The translations under genes and the position numbers were made by a program. From positions 1-58,945 of the IMG/VR virus record IMGVR_UViG_3300027905_000003: DNA of 58,945 nucleotides; one strand, given 5' to 3'. The DNA comes from a virus. This document shows positions 7,852-15,788 of the stretch, in pieces; within the stretch, counting starts at the first letter, position 1; each line of letters opens with the position of its first letter. Below the pieces are notes generated by a model. It saw nothing but the letters and a program-made list of their open reading frames with translations. It was not told where the DNA came from and ran no database searches.

Positions 7852-8081
7852 GATGGCTCTACCATCCGCCCCGCGCCCCCAAGACGGGCCGGGATCTCCG
7901 CGCGTGGCGGGAACGCTTGGGCTGGACCCAGGCGACATTGGCCATCAAGGCGGGGGTCGTCTCACGCACGGTGTTGCGCGCGGAAGATGGGCGCTTCTCG
8001 TCAGAGACGCTCTGGAAACTGCTCGCGGCGCTCAAGGCCGGAGAGGCGGCACTCGAAGTGTCCGACGGTGGCAAGGCATGA
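7848..8081 (+). CDS. Xre-family HTH protein
   Basis: GTG start coupled to the previous gene. The 77-residue protein holds one Cro/CI-type domain: DLRAWRERLGWTQATLAIKA, then the recognition helix VSRTVLRAEDGR and ETLWKLLAAL. Probably a small repressor. No dimerisation extension beyond the domain. Confidence 0.75.
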   Translation: MRWLYHPPRAPKTGRDLRAWRERLGWTQATLAIKAGVVSRTVLRAEDGRFSSETLWKLLAALKAGEAALEVSDGGKA

Positions 8082-8356
8082 AGCCGGGCACCTATTGCTC
8101 TCAATGCGGACGGACGGATGTGGAGCTGCGAATGAACCTTGTGGGTCCGGGCCGAGGGGGCCGGGAGTCGGGCCGGCTCGGGAACGGGAAGGTCGTCACC
8201 TGGCGGGTGGAGTGGCCCCTCTATCACTGCCAGGGCTGCGATGCGCGCTTGCGTCGTACGGGATTCTACCCCAACTCCACCCCAAGCGACCCTCGCCCGC
8301 CCGTCTTCCTTGAGTCGAGCCCGTGGGCGACTATACCACGTGAGACCGAGTCCTAG
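8078..8356 (+). CDS. Zinc-ribbon protein
   Basis: ATGA coupled, 92 residues. CSQCG (residues 7-11) and CQGCDARL form a four-Cys ribbon around a basic Gly/Arg loop. Likely a nucleic-acid- or protein-binding module. Function unknown. Confidence 0.6.
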   Translation: MKPGTYCSQCGRTDVELRMNLVGPGRGGRESGRLGNGKVVTWRVEWPLYHCQGCDARLRRTGFYPNSTPSDPRPPVFLESSPWATIPRETES

Positions 8357-8389
8357 CGACCTCGCCAGCAAACATCCATATTGGTTCCA

Positions 8390-8674
8390 ATGCCGACAGT
8401 ATCAAAGGTGAATGGACGGAAGATGCACCCGATGCGACTCCGCATCCCCGAGCTCTGGGAAGAACGCCATCAGACGCCCTATCAAGTTGCAAAGGAATCG
8501 GGCGGGCGACTGACTGAGGCGACACTCTACCGGATTACACGAGAGAGAGGGGCCGTCAAGTTCGTAAGCCTCGCCGTCCTGCAAGCGTTAGCGGATGTGC
8601 TGCACGTTGAGCCGCAGGAGCTGTTCGAGTATGAGCGGCGGGCGGTCAGGCCGAGGCCGAAACGGGCCGGATGA
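8390..8674 (+). CDS. Cro/CI-type HTH protein
   Basis: 94 residues with LRIPELWEERHQTPYQVAKE, LTEATLYRITRERG and LQALADVLHVEPQELFEY, a complete Xre-like DNA-binding domain with a basic tail. No strong ribosome site near ATG 8390; in-frame TTG 8381 is an alternative start. Confidence 0.7.
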   Translation: MPTVSKVNGRKMHPMRLRIPELWEERHQTPYQVAKESGGRLTEATLYRITRERGAVKFVSLAVLQALADVLHVEPQELFEYERRAVRPRPKRAG

Positions 8675-8895
8675 CGAAAGTGAACCGCTACCTCGAACGC
8701 TTAAGCGATGACTGTTTCGCCATTGCGAAGCGACTGAACGACATCTCGGCTGACCTGTGGAGCAAGCAGCGCCGCGACGGCCCGGACACCAAGGACGCGC
8801 AGCTCGACATCGAACGCCAAGCGCAAGACATCGAAGCCGTCGGCCGAGCGCTGCACAAGGCGGCCATTTCCTACGATGAGGAGCACGCGACATGA
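8671..8895 (+). CDS. Small helical protein
   Basis: 74 residues, ATGA coupled. Entirely helical and charged (DDCFAIAKRLNDISADLWSK, ERQAQDIEAVGRAL), probably a coiled coil. It ends in the first unit of the 16-bp tandem repeat. Confidence 0.55.
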   Translation: MTKVNRYLERLSDDCFAIAKRLNDISADLWSKQRRDGPDTKDAQLDIERQAQDIEAVGRALHKAAISYDEEHAT

Positions 8896-8934
8896 AGGTC
8901 ACGCGACATGAAGGTCACGCGACATGAAGGTCAC
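8887..8934. repeat. Three tandem copies of a 16-bp stop/start junction
   Basis: GCGACATGAAGGTCAC is present three times head to tail (8887, 8903, 8919). Each copy contains an ATGA and codes MKVT, but 16 is not a multiple of three, so the copies lie in different frames. Only the third ATG (8924) opens the long frame. The first opens an 11-codon frame ending at the next copy. Confidence 0.9.
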
Positions 8935-9400
8935 GCTGGAGAGCACGCCACAGGTCGTGACCCTCGATGGGGTCGCGGCCCGCTTGTGGACGGGCATGAC
9001 GGAAGGCGGCGTCGCCTGTGAAGCCTTGATTGCCCGTGTCGCGGTGCAGCACCGACTCGATCAGCATGAGTTCGAGGAGCTGTTGTTTCAGGATTTGCTG
9101 CCCGCCGCCCCTGCGGTGTCGCGCCCGCCAGGCCTGACGGACGACCTCGAAGCGCGATGGATGGCCTACGCCGAGACCCACGGGCGTATTCCGATGGACA
9201 TTCGGGCCGACGGCGTCATCTGGTACGCCGTGTTGGGAAATCTCCACCTCGCCCTCCGGCATCCGGGGCAGCAGGGCAATCGGTCCGCCGAGGTCGCGCG
9301 CGCGTTCATGCGCCAGACCATCGCTCGGCTGTCCGAGCAAGATGCCGAGGGGGGCGCCGTGCTCACCGAGATGTTCGGCGACGTCTTGGACGATGCGTGA
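8924..9400 (+). CDS. Unknown 158-aa protein
   Basis: Starts at the third repeat copy. Soluble and helical with a Trp-rich centre (ARWMAYAETHGRIPMDI, GVIWYAVLGNLHLALRHP). The layout ALRHPGQQGNRSAEVARAF is reminiscent of small phage proteins of unknown role. Overlaps the next gene. Confidence 0.65.
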   Translation: MKVTLESTPQVVTLDGVAARLWTGMTEGGVACEALIARVAVQHRLDQHEFEELLFQDLLPAAPAVSRPPGLTDDLEARWMAYAETHGRIPMDIRADGVIWYAVLGNLHLALRHPGQQGNRSAEVARAFMRQTIARLSEQDAEGGAVLTEMFGDVLDDA

Positions 9401-9623
9401 CGATCCGCAAATTCCGTTCGTTCCCTTGGGCGAGATCTGCGCCGCCATCCGTCAGCACCTCATGCAGGTCTCGATCATCGACTCGTGGGACCCCTTCATG
9501 GAGCCCTACCCCCGTGTTCCAGATCATCCAGCCCGCCCCTCCGGCCACCCCCGCCATGCGACTCCGCGATCTCCGCTCCGGCCTGCGCGGGTACCTGATC
9601 CTCGCGGACAAAGAGGCGACTGA
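9393..9623 (+). CDS. Unknown 76-aa protein
   Basis: ATG lies 8 bases before the previous stop. The first 40 residues look natural (IPFVPLGEICAAIRQHLMQV, DSWDPFMEPYPR). The remainder is Pro/Arg-rich and overlaps the next gene by about 110 bases, so the functional part is probably the N-terminus. Confidence 0.45.
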   Translation: MRDDPQIPFVPLGEICAAIRQHLMQVSIIDSWDPFMEPYPRVPDHPARPSGHPRHATPRSPLRPARVPDPRGQRGD

Positions 9624-9825
9624 CGCCTGGGCGATGAAAGGGCCGGGCCGATGCTTGAGTATCCGGGATGTCTTGAAGGACTTCGTCCGGTACGTCGAGG
9701 AGCACGAGATGCGATTAGGGGAACTGACGGAGATGCTCGAATCGTCCGGGTCGGGGGTCCCATCTCCTGGTGGTGGGGCGGAGTGTTGTTCACGCTGGTG
9801 GAAGCTTCGCAGGCGGTTCGCATGA
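9514..9825 (+). CDS. Unknown helical protein, about 103 aa
   Basis: GTG 9514 or ATG 9556 could be the start. The convincing part is LRDLRSGLRGYLILADKEAT through RDVLKDFVRYVEEHEMRLGE, an all-helical protein. Ends with the ATGA overlap to the next gene. Confidence 0.5.
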   Translation: MFQIIQPAPPATPAMRLRDLRSGLRGYLILADKEATDAWAMKGPGRCLSIRDVLKDFVRYVEEHEMRLGELTEMLESSGSGVPSPGGGAECCSRWWKLRRRFA

Positions 9826-10037
9826 AGCCCATGACGATGCTCGACTTTGCGGGCGCGTCCTGCGGCAATCCATCCTGCCGAGACCCGAACTGCGCCGAAC
9901 TGGTGTTGCACTCGAAGTGCCATCCCCGCTCCCCGACCTGGGCGAGCGTGGACAAGGGACGGAGTGTGCTCATCCTCTCCTGCTGCGTGTGCGACAAGGT
10001 CGTCGCTGAAATCGCCATCCGGCGGGCTGGCCAGTGA
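9822..10037 (+). CDS. Cys-rich 71-aa protein
   Basis: ATGA coupled. Cys residues in SCGNPSCRDPNCAEL and LSCCVCDKV suggest one or two metal sites. One of many tiny zinc-binding candidates in this operon. Function unknown. Confidence 0.6.
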   Translation: MKPMTMLDFAGASCGNPSCRDPNCAELVLHSKCHPRSPTWASVDKGRSVLILSCCVCDKVVAEIAIRRAGQ

Positions 10038-10249
10038 TCACCGAGCGCGAGTGGCGCTGGAAATACCAAGGTCTGTGGGACGTCCTCTTCCCCGCCTGGG
10101 GCAAGAAGAAAGCAGTGATCGCCTACTACCCCACAAGGCAGCAGTACCACATCGCGGTCGTCGGCTTGAACTTCGCTCCGGCGTGGATGACATCAGTAGA
10201 AATGGGGAAGTGGTTGGAGATCCACGAAGGCAAGCGAGTGCACCGGTAG
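10034..10249 (+). CDS. Unknown aromatic-rich 71-aa protein
   Basis: GTGA coupled. Opens MITEREWRWKYQGLWDVLFP, basic and aromatic, no Cys, no membrane segment. Directly abuts the next gene with no gap. Confidence 0.55.
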   Translation: MITEREWRWKYQGLWDVLFPAWGKKKAVIAYYPTRQQYHIAVVGLNFAPAWMTSVEMGKWLEIHEGKRVHR

Positions 10250-10522
10250 ATGGACAACGTCTGGTTCGAGATTCTCCTGGCACGAGGGATCGCGATGGGG
10301 TGGCGGATGCGCGAGGCCGAGGAAATGCCGTCCCGTGTGATCGATGCCTTGTGCGATATCCTCGCCGACGCGATGGACGCGTCCGGGTTCCCGCGTCCGA
10401 AGTGTGATTATCCGATCACGCGCGCCGAGGTGGCCCGAGCGCGGTATCGGGTCGAGACCACGGGGGACCGGATGGCCTGGTTCCGGATGGAGGATTACGA
10501 GCGCGAGACGGAGGCACCATGA
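10250..10522 (+). CDS. Unknown 90-aa helical protein
   Basis: Starts on the base after the previous stop. The helical core is RVIDALCDILADAMDASGF, then ITRAEVARARYRVE. Soluble. Ends in an ATGA overlap with the DUF7352-like gene. Confidence 0.55.
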   Translation: MDNVWFEILLARGIAMGWRMREAEEMPSRVIDALCDILADAMDASGFPRPKCDYPITRAEVARARYRVETTGDRMAWFRMEDYERETEAP

Positions 10523-10854
10523 CGGGACCCGAACAGCAGGCTCGCGCCCTGCAACGCGTCGTGCACAAGATCGCGTTGCCCGATGACATCGTGAATGACG
10601 CCGAGTCCACCAAGGTGGAGTTACCGGAGGATGCCGAGATCATCCACTTCGGCTTCCAGCGTGCCACGTTCTGCATCTGGTACGTGACGCAGCGCGTACC
10701 ATCCGGGCGCCTCAAGCGCGTGCGGTTCGTGCTCAGAGGGACGGGTCATCCGCTCCCACTCGAAACGGTCGACTTGTATCAGCATGTAGGCTCGTGCTTC
10801 ACGGACCAAGTCGGGACCTATGTGTTCCACCTCTTCCGACTGGATGAGGTCTGA
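10519..10854 (+). CDS. DUF7352-like phage protein
   Basis: 111 residues. The pattern is a hydrophobic strand with HFGFQRATFCIWY, a basic hairpin, the sequence GTGHPLP, then GTYVFHLFR at the end. From memory this is the DUF7352 fold, a small beta protein common in phages, with GTGH as the signature. Function unknown. Confidence 0.65.
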   Translation: MTGPEQQARALQRVVHKIALPDDIVNDAESTKVELPEDAEIIHFGFQRATFCIWYVTQRVPSGRLKRVRFVLRGTGHPLPLETVDLYQHVGSCFTDQVGTYVFHLFRLDEV

Positions 10855-10855
10855 G

Positions 10856-11146
10856 ATGCCGACGCCCGAGGGCTTGGACCCGGTCGACCTCCCCGAGGAG
10901 TTCTTTCAGCGGCAGACGCTGGGCGCGTTGGCCAAGGCACTCACGGATCTCGTACGACAAGGCTATGCTGTCGACATGCCGGTCAAGATCGGCATCGTGA
11001 CGCCAGGCGCACGCGATGGCCAGTTGTATGTCGCGCACATGGCGGTGACGGTTGGGAGGAGTGAAGAGGATCAACGTCGCGTCCTCCAGCTTCTCATCCC
11101 GCCGCCGCCCGGGTACACGCCGCCGCCTCGGCAACCGCAGAACTGA
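10856..11146 (+). CDS. Unknown 96-aa protein
   Basis: ATG one base after the previous gene. Middle: LGALAKALTDLVRQGYAVDM then beta strands (PVKIGIV, YVAHMAVTV), ending in a Pro-rich tail. Abuts the J-domain-like gene. Confidence 0.55.
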   Translation: MPTPEGLDPVDLPEEFFQRQTLGALAKALTDLVRQGYAVDMPVKIGIVTPGARDGQLYVAHMAVTVGRSEEDQRRVLQLLIPPPPGYTPPPRQPQN

Positions 11147-11778
11147 TGACCGTCCTCTCCTGGCGCCCCCTCGGGACCTGGCCCGGCGCGCAACGGAACC
11201 CCGGTGATCGCCGCTTTGGGCATTTCCGGGTCGACTACGACAAGATCATCCGGGACTTGGCCTACGAGCTCGGGATGGTCGATGTCGACGTCGCGGTCGT
11301 CGAAGTCGACTGTCCCCCGCACGGCTTTTCACGCTATGGATCGCCGCTGGTCGACCGGGTGCAGGGGCCGGGGGTCGTCCTCTCGTTCACGCATCCCGAG
11401 CGGGGCCCCATCCGCATCGGCGCCGATCTCTACACGGACTTTCGGGACAACCTCCGGGGCTTGACGCTCTCGCTCGAAGCGCTGCGGGCCGTCAACCGCC
11501 ACGGCATCGCGTCCCATGGCGAGCAGTACACGGGGTTCGCGCGACTGGGAAGCGGGGACAACAAGCCCATAGGCATGACGGTCGAGCAGGCGGCGATCGC
11601 GCTCGTCCCCGAAGGGTGGAACCCTGAGATGCTCATCCGCGACAAGGAACTGGCGAAGATGGCGGCCGACCGGGCGCGGAATGCCTCCCATCCCGATCGC
11701 GGGGGATCGAATGAACGGTTCCAAGAAGTGGAACAGGCGAGGCGAGTCTTGTTCACCCATCACCGGTTGCCGGTATGA
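11146..11778 (+). CDS. Phage protein with C-terminal J-domain-like segment
   Basis: 210 residues. The C-terminus reads ASHPDRGGSNERFQEVEQAR, the HPD loop and helix III of J-domains, preceded by a helix (IRDKELAKMAADRAR). J-domains stimulate Hsp70 (DnaK) ATPase. Phages use them to recruit the host chaperone for replication or assembly. The N-terminal 150 residues are beta-rich and unrecognised. Confidence 0.6.
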   Translation: MTVLSWRPLGTWPGAQRNPGDRRFGHFRVDYDKIIRDLAYELGMVDVDVAVVEVDCPPHGFSRYGSPLVDRVQGPGVVLSFTHPERGPIRIGADLYTDFRDNLRGLTLSLEALRAVNRHGIASHGEQYTGFARLGSGDNKPIGMTVEQAAIALVPEGWNPEMLIRDKELAKMAADRARNASHPDRGGSNERFQEVEQARRVLFTHHRLPV

Positions 11779-12032
11779 CCCGAGAAGAACTGGGGGAGTA
11801 CATCCGTCGCATCTGTCACCAGATCGACACCGTCATGGCCCACGATGCGCCGGAACTCCATTTCATTGGCATGGTCTGGGGGTTCGATGACACGGACCAA
11901 CAACTGGTGGGACGTATCTCGACGGTCGAACCGGATGACATCGCCGACGCATTGGCGCTCTTGGCGAATCCGGGCACGCAGTTGGCGCCCACCGAGAGTG
12001 TGCGACGGGATACGCCGGACAACCGGAACTGA
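11775..12032 (+). CDS. Unknown 85-aa protein
   Basis: ATGA coupled. An N-terminal helix (EELGEYIRRICHQIDTVM) is followed by strands with FIGMVWGFDDTDQQL. Acidic and soluble. Function unknown. Confidence 0.55.
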   Translation: MTREELGEYIRRICHQIDTVMAHDAPELHFIGMVWGFDDTDQQLVGRISTVEPDDIADALALLANPGTQLAPTESVRRDTPDNRN

Positions 12033-12046
12033 ACGGGGCTTCGCTG

Positions 12047-12463
12047 ATGAGTGACGAACGCGTGGTGGATCAACGCCGAACCGACCTCTGGCTCTGGCGG
12101 CATGGGCAGGGAGAACGCGGAAACCGAGCGTCCCTCCTCCGTTTGCTCGCGCGGATGCACCTCGGTCCCGACGTGACTGACGACGAGGTGGATCTCGCAC
12201 TGGAGATGGCGGGCGATCCACCCGATTGGCTCGCCATCCGCGCGCTGTCGGATGGACGGTTCGCGGGTGTGATGCCCCAGTTGTTCGGCGGAGGCAAGCT
12301 TGGCGTGAATCACTTCCCTGGCCACCCCCTTGCCGACGCGGACATCTTCGCCGCTACGTGGGACTACGAACGGGCGATCGATGCCATAGCGGCCCTCAAT
12401 GCGTGGGAGCCGGATGCTGACCATCCGGAGCCCGCAGGCTACAGCAGGCGGTGCGGGATATGA
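12047..12463 (+). CDS. Unknown 138-aa protein
   Basis: Acidic and soluble: SLLRLLARMHLGPDVTDDEV, a Gly-rich loop (QLFGGGKLGV), and an acidic helix near the end (YERAIDAIAALNAWE). Ends ATGA-coupled to an Xre-family gene. Confidence 0.6.
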   Translation: MSDERVVDQRRTDLWLWRHGQGERGNRASLLRLLARMHLGPDVTDDEVDLALEMAGDPPDWLAIRALSDGRFAGVMPQLFGGGKLGVNHFPGHPLADADIFAATWDYERAIDAIAALNAWEPDADHPEPAGYSRRCGI

Positions 12464-12705
12464 CGGATGTGAGGGCGTTGATGAACAAGCGCGCCAGACT
12501 TCGGAACCGGGTCAGAGAGATTCGCGAACTGCGCGTCATGACGCAGGAAGAACTGGCCAGGGCCAGCGGAGTGGGTGTCGCAACTATCTCGCGCTATGAA
12601 CGGCAACTGGTCAAGCAATACGATGGCGATGTGCTGATCGCTCTCGGGAAGGCCCTCGAGTGGGAGGCCACGCAGTTGTTGTTCGTTTCGACGACAAAGA
12701 ATTGA
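12460..12705 (+). CDS. Xre-family HTH regulator
   Basis: 81 residues. RVREIRELRVMTQEELARAS, GVGVATISRYERQ, and LIALGKALEWEATQLLF give a full Cro/CI domain. It precedes an RHH gene by two bases; a regulator pair is likely. Confidence 0.78.
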   Translation: MTDVRALMNKRARLRNRVREIRELRVMTQEELARASGVGVATISRYERQLVKQYDGDVLIALGKALEWEATQLLFVSTTKN

Positions 12706-12707
12706 CT

Positions 12708-12875
12708 ATGCCACGAGAAAATCGGGACCAGCCGTTCGTCATTCGCCTCACCGTATCAGAGAAGAAACGTATCGACCAGGCCGCGTGGGAAGCACATCTC
12801 GACATGAGCACCTGGGCGCGGAACCTGTTGCTCAAAGAGATCGATCGCCTGTTGTCGCGGAAGCGGGATCGCTAG
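12708..12875 (+). CDS. Ribbon-helix-helix protein (paralogue of 4679 gene)
   Basis: 55 residues: a beta strand (FVIRLTVSEKKRI) and helices (MSTWARNLLLKEIDRLL). It shares the strand-helix layout and the SS/ST-WAR-LLL motif with the protein at 4679. A DNA-binding dimer is expected. Confidence 0.65.
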   Translation: MPRENRDQPFVIRLTVSEKKRIDQAAWEAHLDMSTWARNLLLKEIDRLLSRKRDR

Positions 12876-12878
12876 CCG

Positions 12879-13214
12879 ATGGGCTTCTACCTCGACTGTC
12901 ACCGAGACTTCGACAAGGCCGAGATGCTCATCCTGGCCTTGGATGCGAAAGAAGTCAGCGAGCCCGATCGGGAACTCTGGCAGGCGATCCCCCAGGATTA
13001 CTGCGCCGTCTGCGTGGTCGAATACGACACCCACGATGCCGCAGGGATAGTGTTCGATGAGCGAGAACTCAACCACACCAAGCGCAGCGTCGGCGGGGGC
13101 CAACGACCGTGCCGGTGGCTCTTGATCCGGAAGGATCTCGCGGCGTTGAACTGTCCAGCGTATGCGGACTGGCTGGCGAAAGGACCGCCACCCTCCTTGC
13201 AACGGGAGAAGTGA
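12879..13214 (+). CDS. Unknown 111-aa protein
   Basis: GFYLDCHRDFDKAEMLILAL at the N-terminus, then DYCAVCVVEYDTH and a basic loop (GGGQRPCRWLLIRKD). Mixed alpha/beta, soluble. Function unknown. Confidence 0.6.
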   Translation: MGFYLDCHRDFDKAEMLILALDAKEVSEPDRELWQAIPQDYCAVCVVEYDTHDAAGIVFDERELNHTKRSVGGGQRPCRWLLIRKDLAALNCPAYADWLAKGPPPSLQREK

Positions 13215-13691
13215 GTGACGGACATAGACTATGGCTTCTCGCGCATCGTGCGCGTGAGGCCGGCCTTTCACAAGGTTCACGCAAATCCCCGGCAAGACTA
13301 CGGCGTCGGCTGTTGCGAAGTAATCTTCGTTCTCCGGGGCCCGCTGGGTGCCATCTCCTGGCAAGTCTTCACCGGGTGGCATCTGGACGAGACGTGGGAG
13401 TGGTGGGAGATGCGACGGCATACCATCGGCGACACGATGTTCGGGTGGCCACTTCCGGTGGAGCGACCGAAAGGCGGTGTCCTCGCGCTGCACGCCTCGG
13501 CCTACTCACCCGAGCATGCGTATCGCGGGCCAGAGGAAGCATGCGAGTGGCTCGGTGGCCCATGCTGGAGCGAAATCATCAGCTATCTCGCTGGGGACAA
13601 ATTGATGCCGCGACTGATCACGGATGGCGATGAAGCGGTGTGGATTGAACTGCGGACGTTGTACGATCGGCATCTCGCCGAGATAGCCTAG
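13215..13691 (+). CDS. Unknown 158-aa Trp-rich phage protein
   Basis: GTG right after the previous stop. Contains WQVFTGWHLDETWEWWEMRR and HASAYSPEHAYRGPEEACEW, a very aromatic globular protein. I have a vague memory of phage proteins with a similar YSP-Y-GQ stretch, but no function. Confidence 0.6.
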   Translation: MTDIDYGFSRIVRVRPAFHKVHANPRQDYGVGCCEVIFVLRGPLGAISWQVFTGWHLDETWEWWEMRRHTIGDTMFGWPLPVERPKGGVLALHASAYSPEHAYRGPEEACEWLGGPCWSEIISYLAGDKLMPRLITDGDEAVWIELRTLYDRHLAEIA

Positions 13692-13762
13692 CCCCATGAC
13701 CGAAACATCATCGGAGTTGCGAGAGTGGGACGATCGACGAACTGATCGAGGAGCTGCGGCGG

Positions 13763-13960
13763 ATGAAGAGGGCCGGCGTCCACGGCGACAGTCGCGTGGG
13801 GATTGGCGCGCGCGCAGCATTTCGTGGCGTTGGGGAAACCGGGGTGCTCGTGCGGACGTGGTTCATGCTCGTCGCGGCGGCCAATGGTCAAGTCATGATC
13901 TTGCCCGAAGACATCGCGCGTGACATCACGGCGATGCGGAAGGACGGACATGCGAATTGA
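13763..13960 (+). CDS. Unknown protein, start uncertain or frameshifted
   Basis: From ATG 13763 the product is 65 residues. The frame is open back to 13700 and reads TIDELIEELRRMKRAGVHGD just before that ATG, which looks like the natural N-terminus, yet no start codon is present there. An ATG at 13696 in another frame reaches the same region. Either a non-standard start or a one-base frameshift is likely. Confidence 0.45.
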   Translation: MKRAGVHGDSRVGIGARAAFRGVGETGVLVRTWFMLVAAANGQVMILPEDIARDITAMRKDGHAN

Positions 13961-14114
13961 TCCTATCTGTCCCTTGTGCCAGGAGCGGGTCGCGTACGAA
14001 GATGCCGCCGACCGCTATGGCATCGGCGCCTTGCGCCACCGGAACTGCGACATCCGCGCCGTCTTGGGTTCTGTCGCCCACTTCTGGTACCGCTGTTCCT
14101 GCTATGTCCAATGA
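13950..14114 (+). CDS. 54-aa Cys-rich protein
   Basis: CPLCQERV near the N-terminus, then HRNCDIR and YRCSCYV near the end, suggesting a compact zinc site. Overlaps the preceding gene by 11 bases. Confidence 0.55.
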   Translation: MRIDPICPLCQERVAYEDAADRYGIGALRHRNCDIRAVLGSVAHFWYRCSCYVQ

Positions 14115-14138
14115 TCGAAAGAACACAACCCGCCAGGG

Positions 14139-14231
14139 ATGACGAGACGAGAAGCGGCTGATGCGGCGGCGGCGCTCTGGATGAGACCTGAGGGACGACC
14201 GGATGGACCGCCTCGGCTGAGAGACCGATGA
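14139..14231 (+). CDS. 30-aa peptide
   Basis: ATG preceded by CCAGGG and the stop overlaps the protease start (ATGA). The Ala/Arg-rich peptide begins MTRREAADAAAALWM. Its main role may be to couple translation into the membrane protease. Confidence 0.35.
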   Translation: MTRREAADAAAALWMRPEGRPDGPPRLRDR

Positions 14232-15358
14232 GACTCGTGCGCGGTCTCAAGCGGGCGTGTCTCGCATTCGTGGCCATCAATGGCATCTTCGCCGTGCACG
14301 AGACGGGGCATCTCCTCGCCGCGCGCTGGGCCCGCGTCACCGTGCGCGGCTTTTCCCTCGGGATCGGCCCCGCGATCCTGCATCGGACGATCGGCGGCAC
14401 GGCGTACGCCGTACGGGCGATCCCGTTGGGCGCCTATGTCGATCTCGCCACCGGCCCGGAGACCGTCATCATCGGGTCGCTCGATCGCGTATCGCCGTGG
14501 GCTCAGGCCGGCATCTTCGCGGCGGGGCCTCTCGTCAATATCGTGTTCGGGCTCGTCGTCATTCTGCTGCTGCACCCCCATCTCGATTCTCTCGATGCTA
14601 GCCCCGCGAGTAGCGCGCGCATTCTCGGGCCCATCGGCGTGCTCGGTGCCTTGGCGCGCAACATGGGTCGGGATTGGCGGTCGGCGACTGTGGCGGCGGG
14701 GGTCCTCTCCGTCGACATCGGTCTCAGCAATCTCATCCCGCTCCCGCCCTTGGATGGGGGGAAGATCCTGTGGCTCGGCGTGAAGCACGTCTTTCGCGTG
14801 GGGCCAAAAGTAGAGCTCTGGGTGATACTCATCACCACCGCCCTCTTGCTCCTTGTTGTCATTGAGACCGTGGTCGCCGATCTCCGTCGCCAACTGGCGC
14901 AACGCCGGGCGACTCCCACCCACGACTATTCGGTGACCCCGATGCTCGTCCCCTGTGAGTGCGGGCATTTTACCTACCGCGGGTTTCCCCGCTGTGAATA
15001 CTGCGGCGGCGTGAACTTCGCGTACCGCCCGCCACGCGAAGCGGAGAAGATCAACGAGGCGATCGTCCAGTACTTCGGACAGCCGATGAAAGTCCGCTGC
15101 GACCGCGAGTGCAACAAGGCGTGGGGGATGCACACGCGTCCGACCGAGAACGGCGCGTGGCTGTCGGACACAGAGCTAGGTGAGGCGCCAGCCGATCCCG
15201 GCACGTACGAGGGCGATTCCGGCAAGCCGCTCTCACCGGATGCCTTCCCCACCAAGTGGTGCGTGCGAGAGTGCGAGCGATGCGCCTCCTCCCATCTTGG
15301 CGAATCGGGATTGCCGCTTGCCCTGCCCGACCTTTCGCGCCGGCATCCCTGGCCCTGA
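14228..15358 (+). CDS. Site-2 protease (M50 family) with C-terminal zinc-ribbon/Cys-rich domain
   Basis: 376 residues. The zinc-binding motif HETGH sits at about 25-29 in the first membrane helix. A second motif, NLIPLPPLDGG (about 167-177), supplies the Asp ligand. SPWAQAGIFAAGPLVNIVFG between them is typical of the RseP/SpoIVFB family. A last membrane helix is near 205-220. Beyond it lie a zinc ribbon (CECGHFTYRGFPRCEYCG) and a domain with CDRECNKAWG, PADPGTYEG and CVRECERC. I remember that last domain as a stand-alone phage protein. Such proteases cut transmembrane regulators, so one role could be releasing a signal for induction. Confidence 0.8.
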   Translation: MRLVRGLKRACLAFVAINGIFAVHETGHLLAARWARVTVRGFSLGIGPAILHRTIGGTAYAVRAIPLGAYVDLATGPETVIIGSLDRVSPWAQAGIFAAGPLVNIVFGLVVILLLHPHLDSLDASPASSARILGPIGVLGALARNMGRDWRSATVAAGVLSVDIGLSNLIPLPPLDGGKILWLGVKHVFRVGPKVELWVILITTALLLLVVIETVVADLRRQLAQRRATPTHDYSVTPMLVPCECGHFTYRGFPRCEYCGGVNFAYRPPREAEKINEAIVQYFGQPMKVRCDRECNKAWGMHTRPTENGAWLSDTELGEAPADPGTYEGDSGKPLSPDAFPTKWCVRECERCASSHLGESGLPLALPDLSRRHPWP

Positions 15359-15434
15359 ACTGGCGGGATCGGCGTGATCCCGATAGACTGATCCCTTGAA
15401 GGGTCCGCGCGCCCCCTTCGCTTAGTCGTTGGTG

Positions 15435-15788
15435 ATGGCCACCCCGATCCAACCGGACCAGTCTCACCCGCTCTCCCTCGAGGAGCTGCGGAAGAAGCGC
15501 GCCAGCTCCGTCGACTGGGGCCAGTTGCCCCCGCTCGCCACCAGCCTCGAAGTCTCGGATCGCGGTCCGCAGACCGTCTTCTTCCGGAAGCGGTCGCGGC
15601 TGGAGATGGACTCCGCCGAGCAGATGGTCGCCATCACGCCGCAGGAGCTCTTCCAGGCCAATGTCTACGTCCAGGCGGCCTGGTACGGCCTACAGTGCTT
15701 GGGATTTGCTCCGTTGCCGGTGCCGGGGATGCCGGGACAGACGAATGGATCATCGGGACCGTCCTCCAGCACACCGAATCCCGCCTAG
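15435..15788 (+). CDS. Unknown 117-aa protein, first gene of next operon
   Basis: Starts after 76 non-coding bases that hold a GGGATC/GATCCC hairpin. The protein contains SLEELRKKRASSVDWGQLPP and SAEQMVAITPQELFQANVYV, with a disordered tail. It abuts the 474-aa gene, so the two probably work together. Confidence 0.6.
   Translation: MATPIQPDQSHPLSLEELRKKRASSVDWGQLPPLATSLEVSDRGPQTVFFRKRSRLEMDSAEQMVAITPQELFQANVYVQAAWYGLQCLGFAPLPVPGMPGQTNGSSGPSSSTPNPA

Noticed and set aside
8887-8934. CRISPR-like array
   Set aside because: Three 16-bp units without spacers; no cas genes anywhere.
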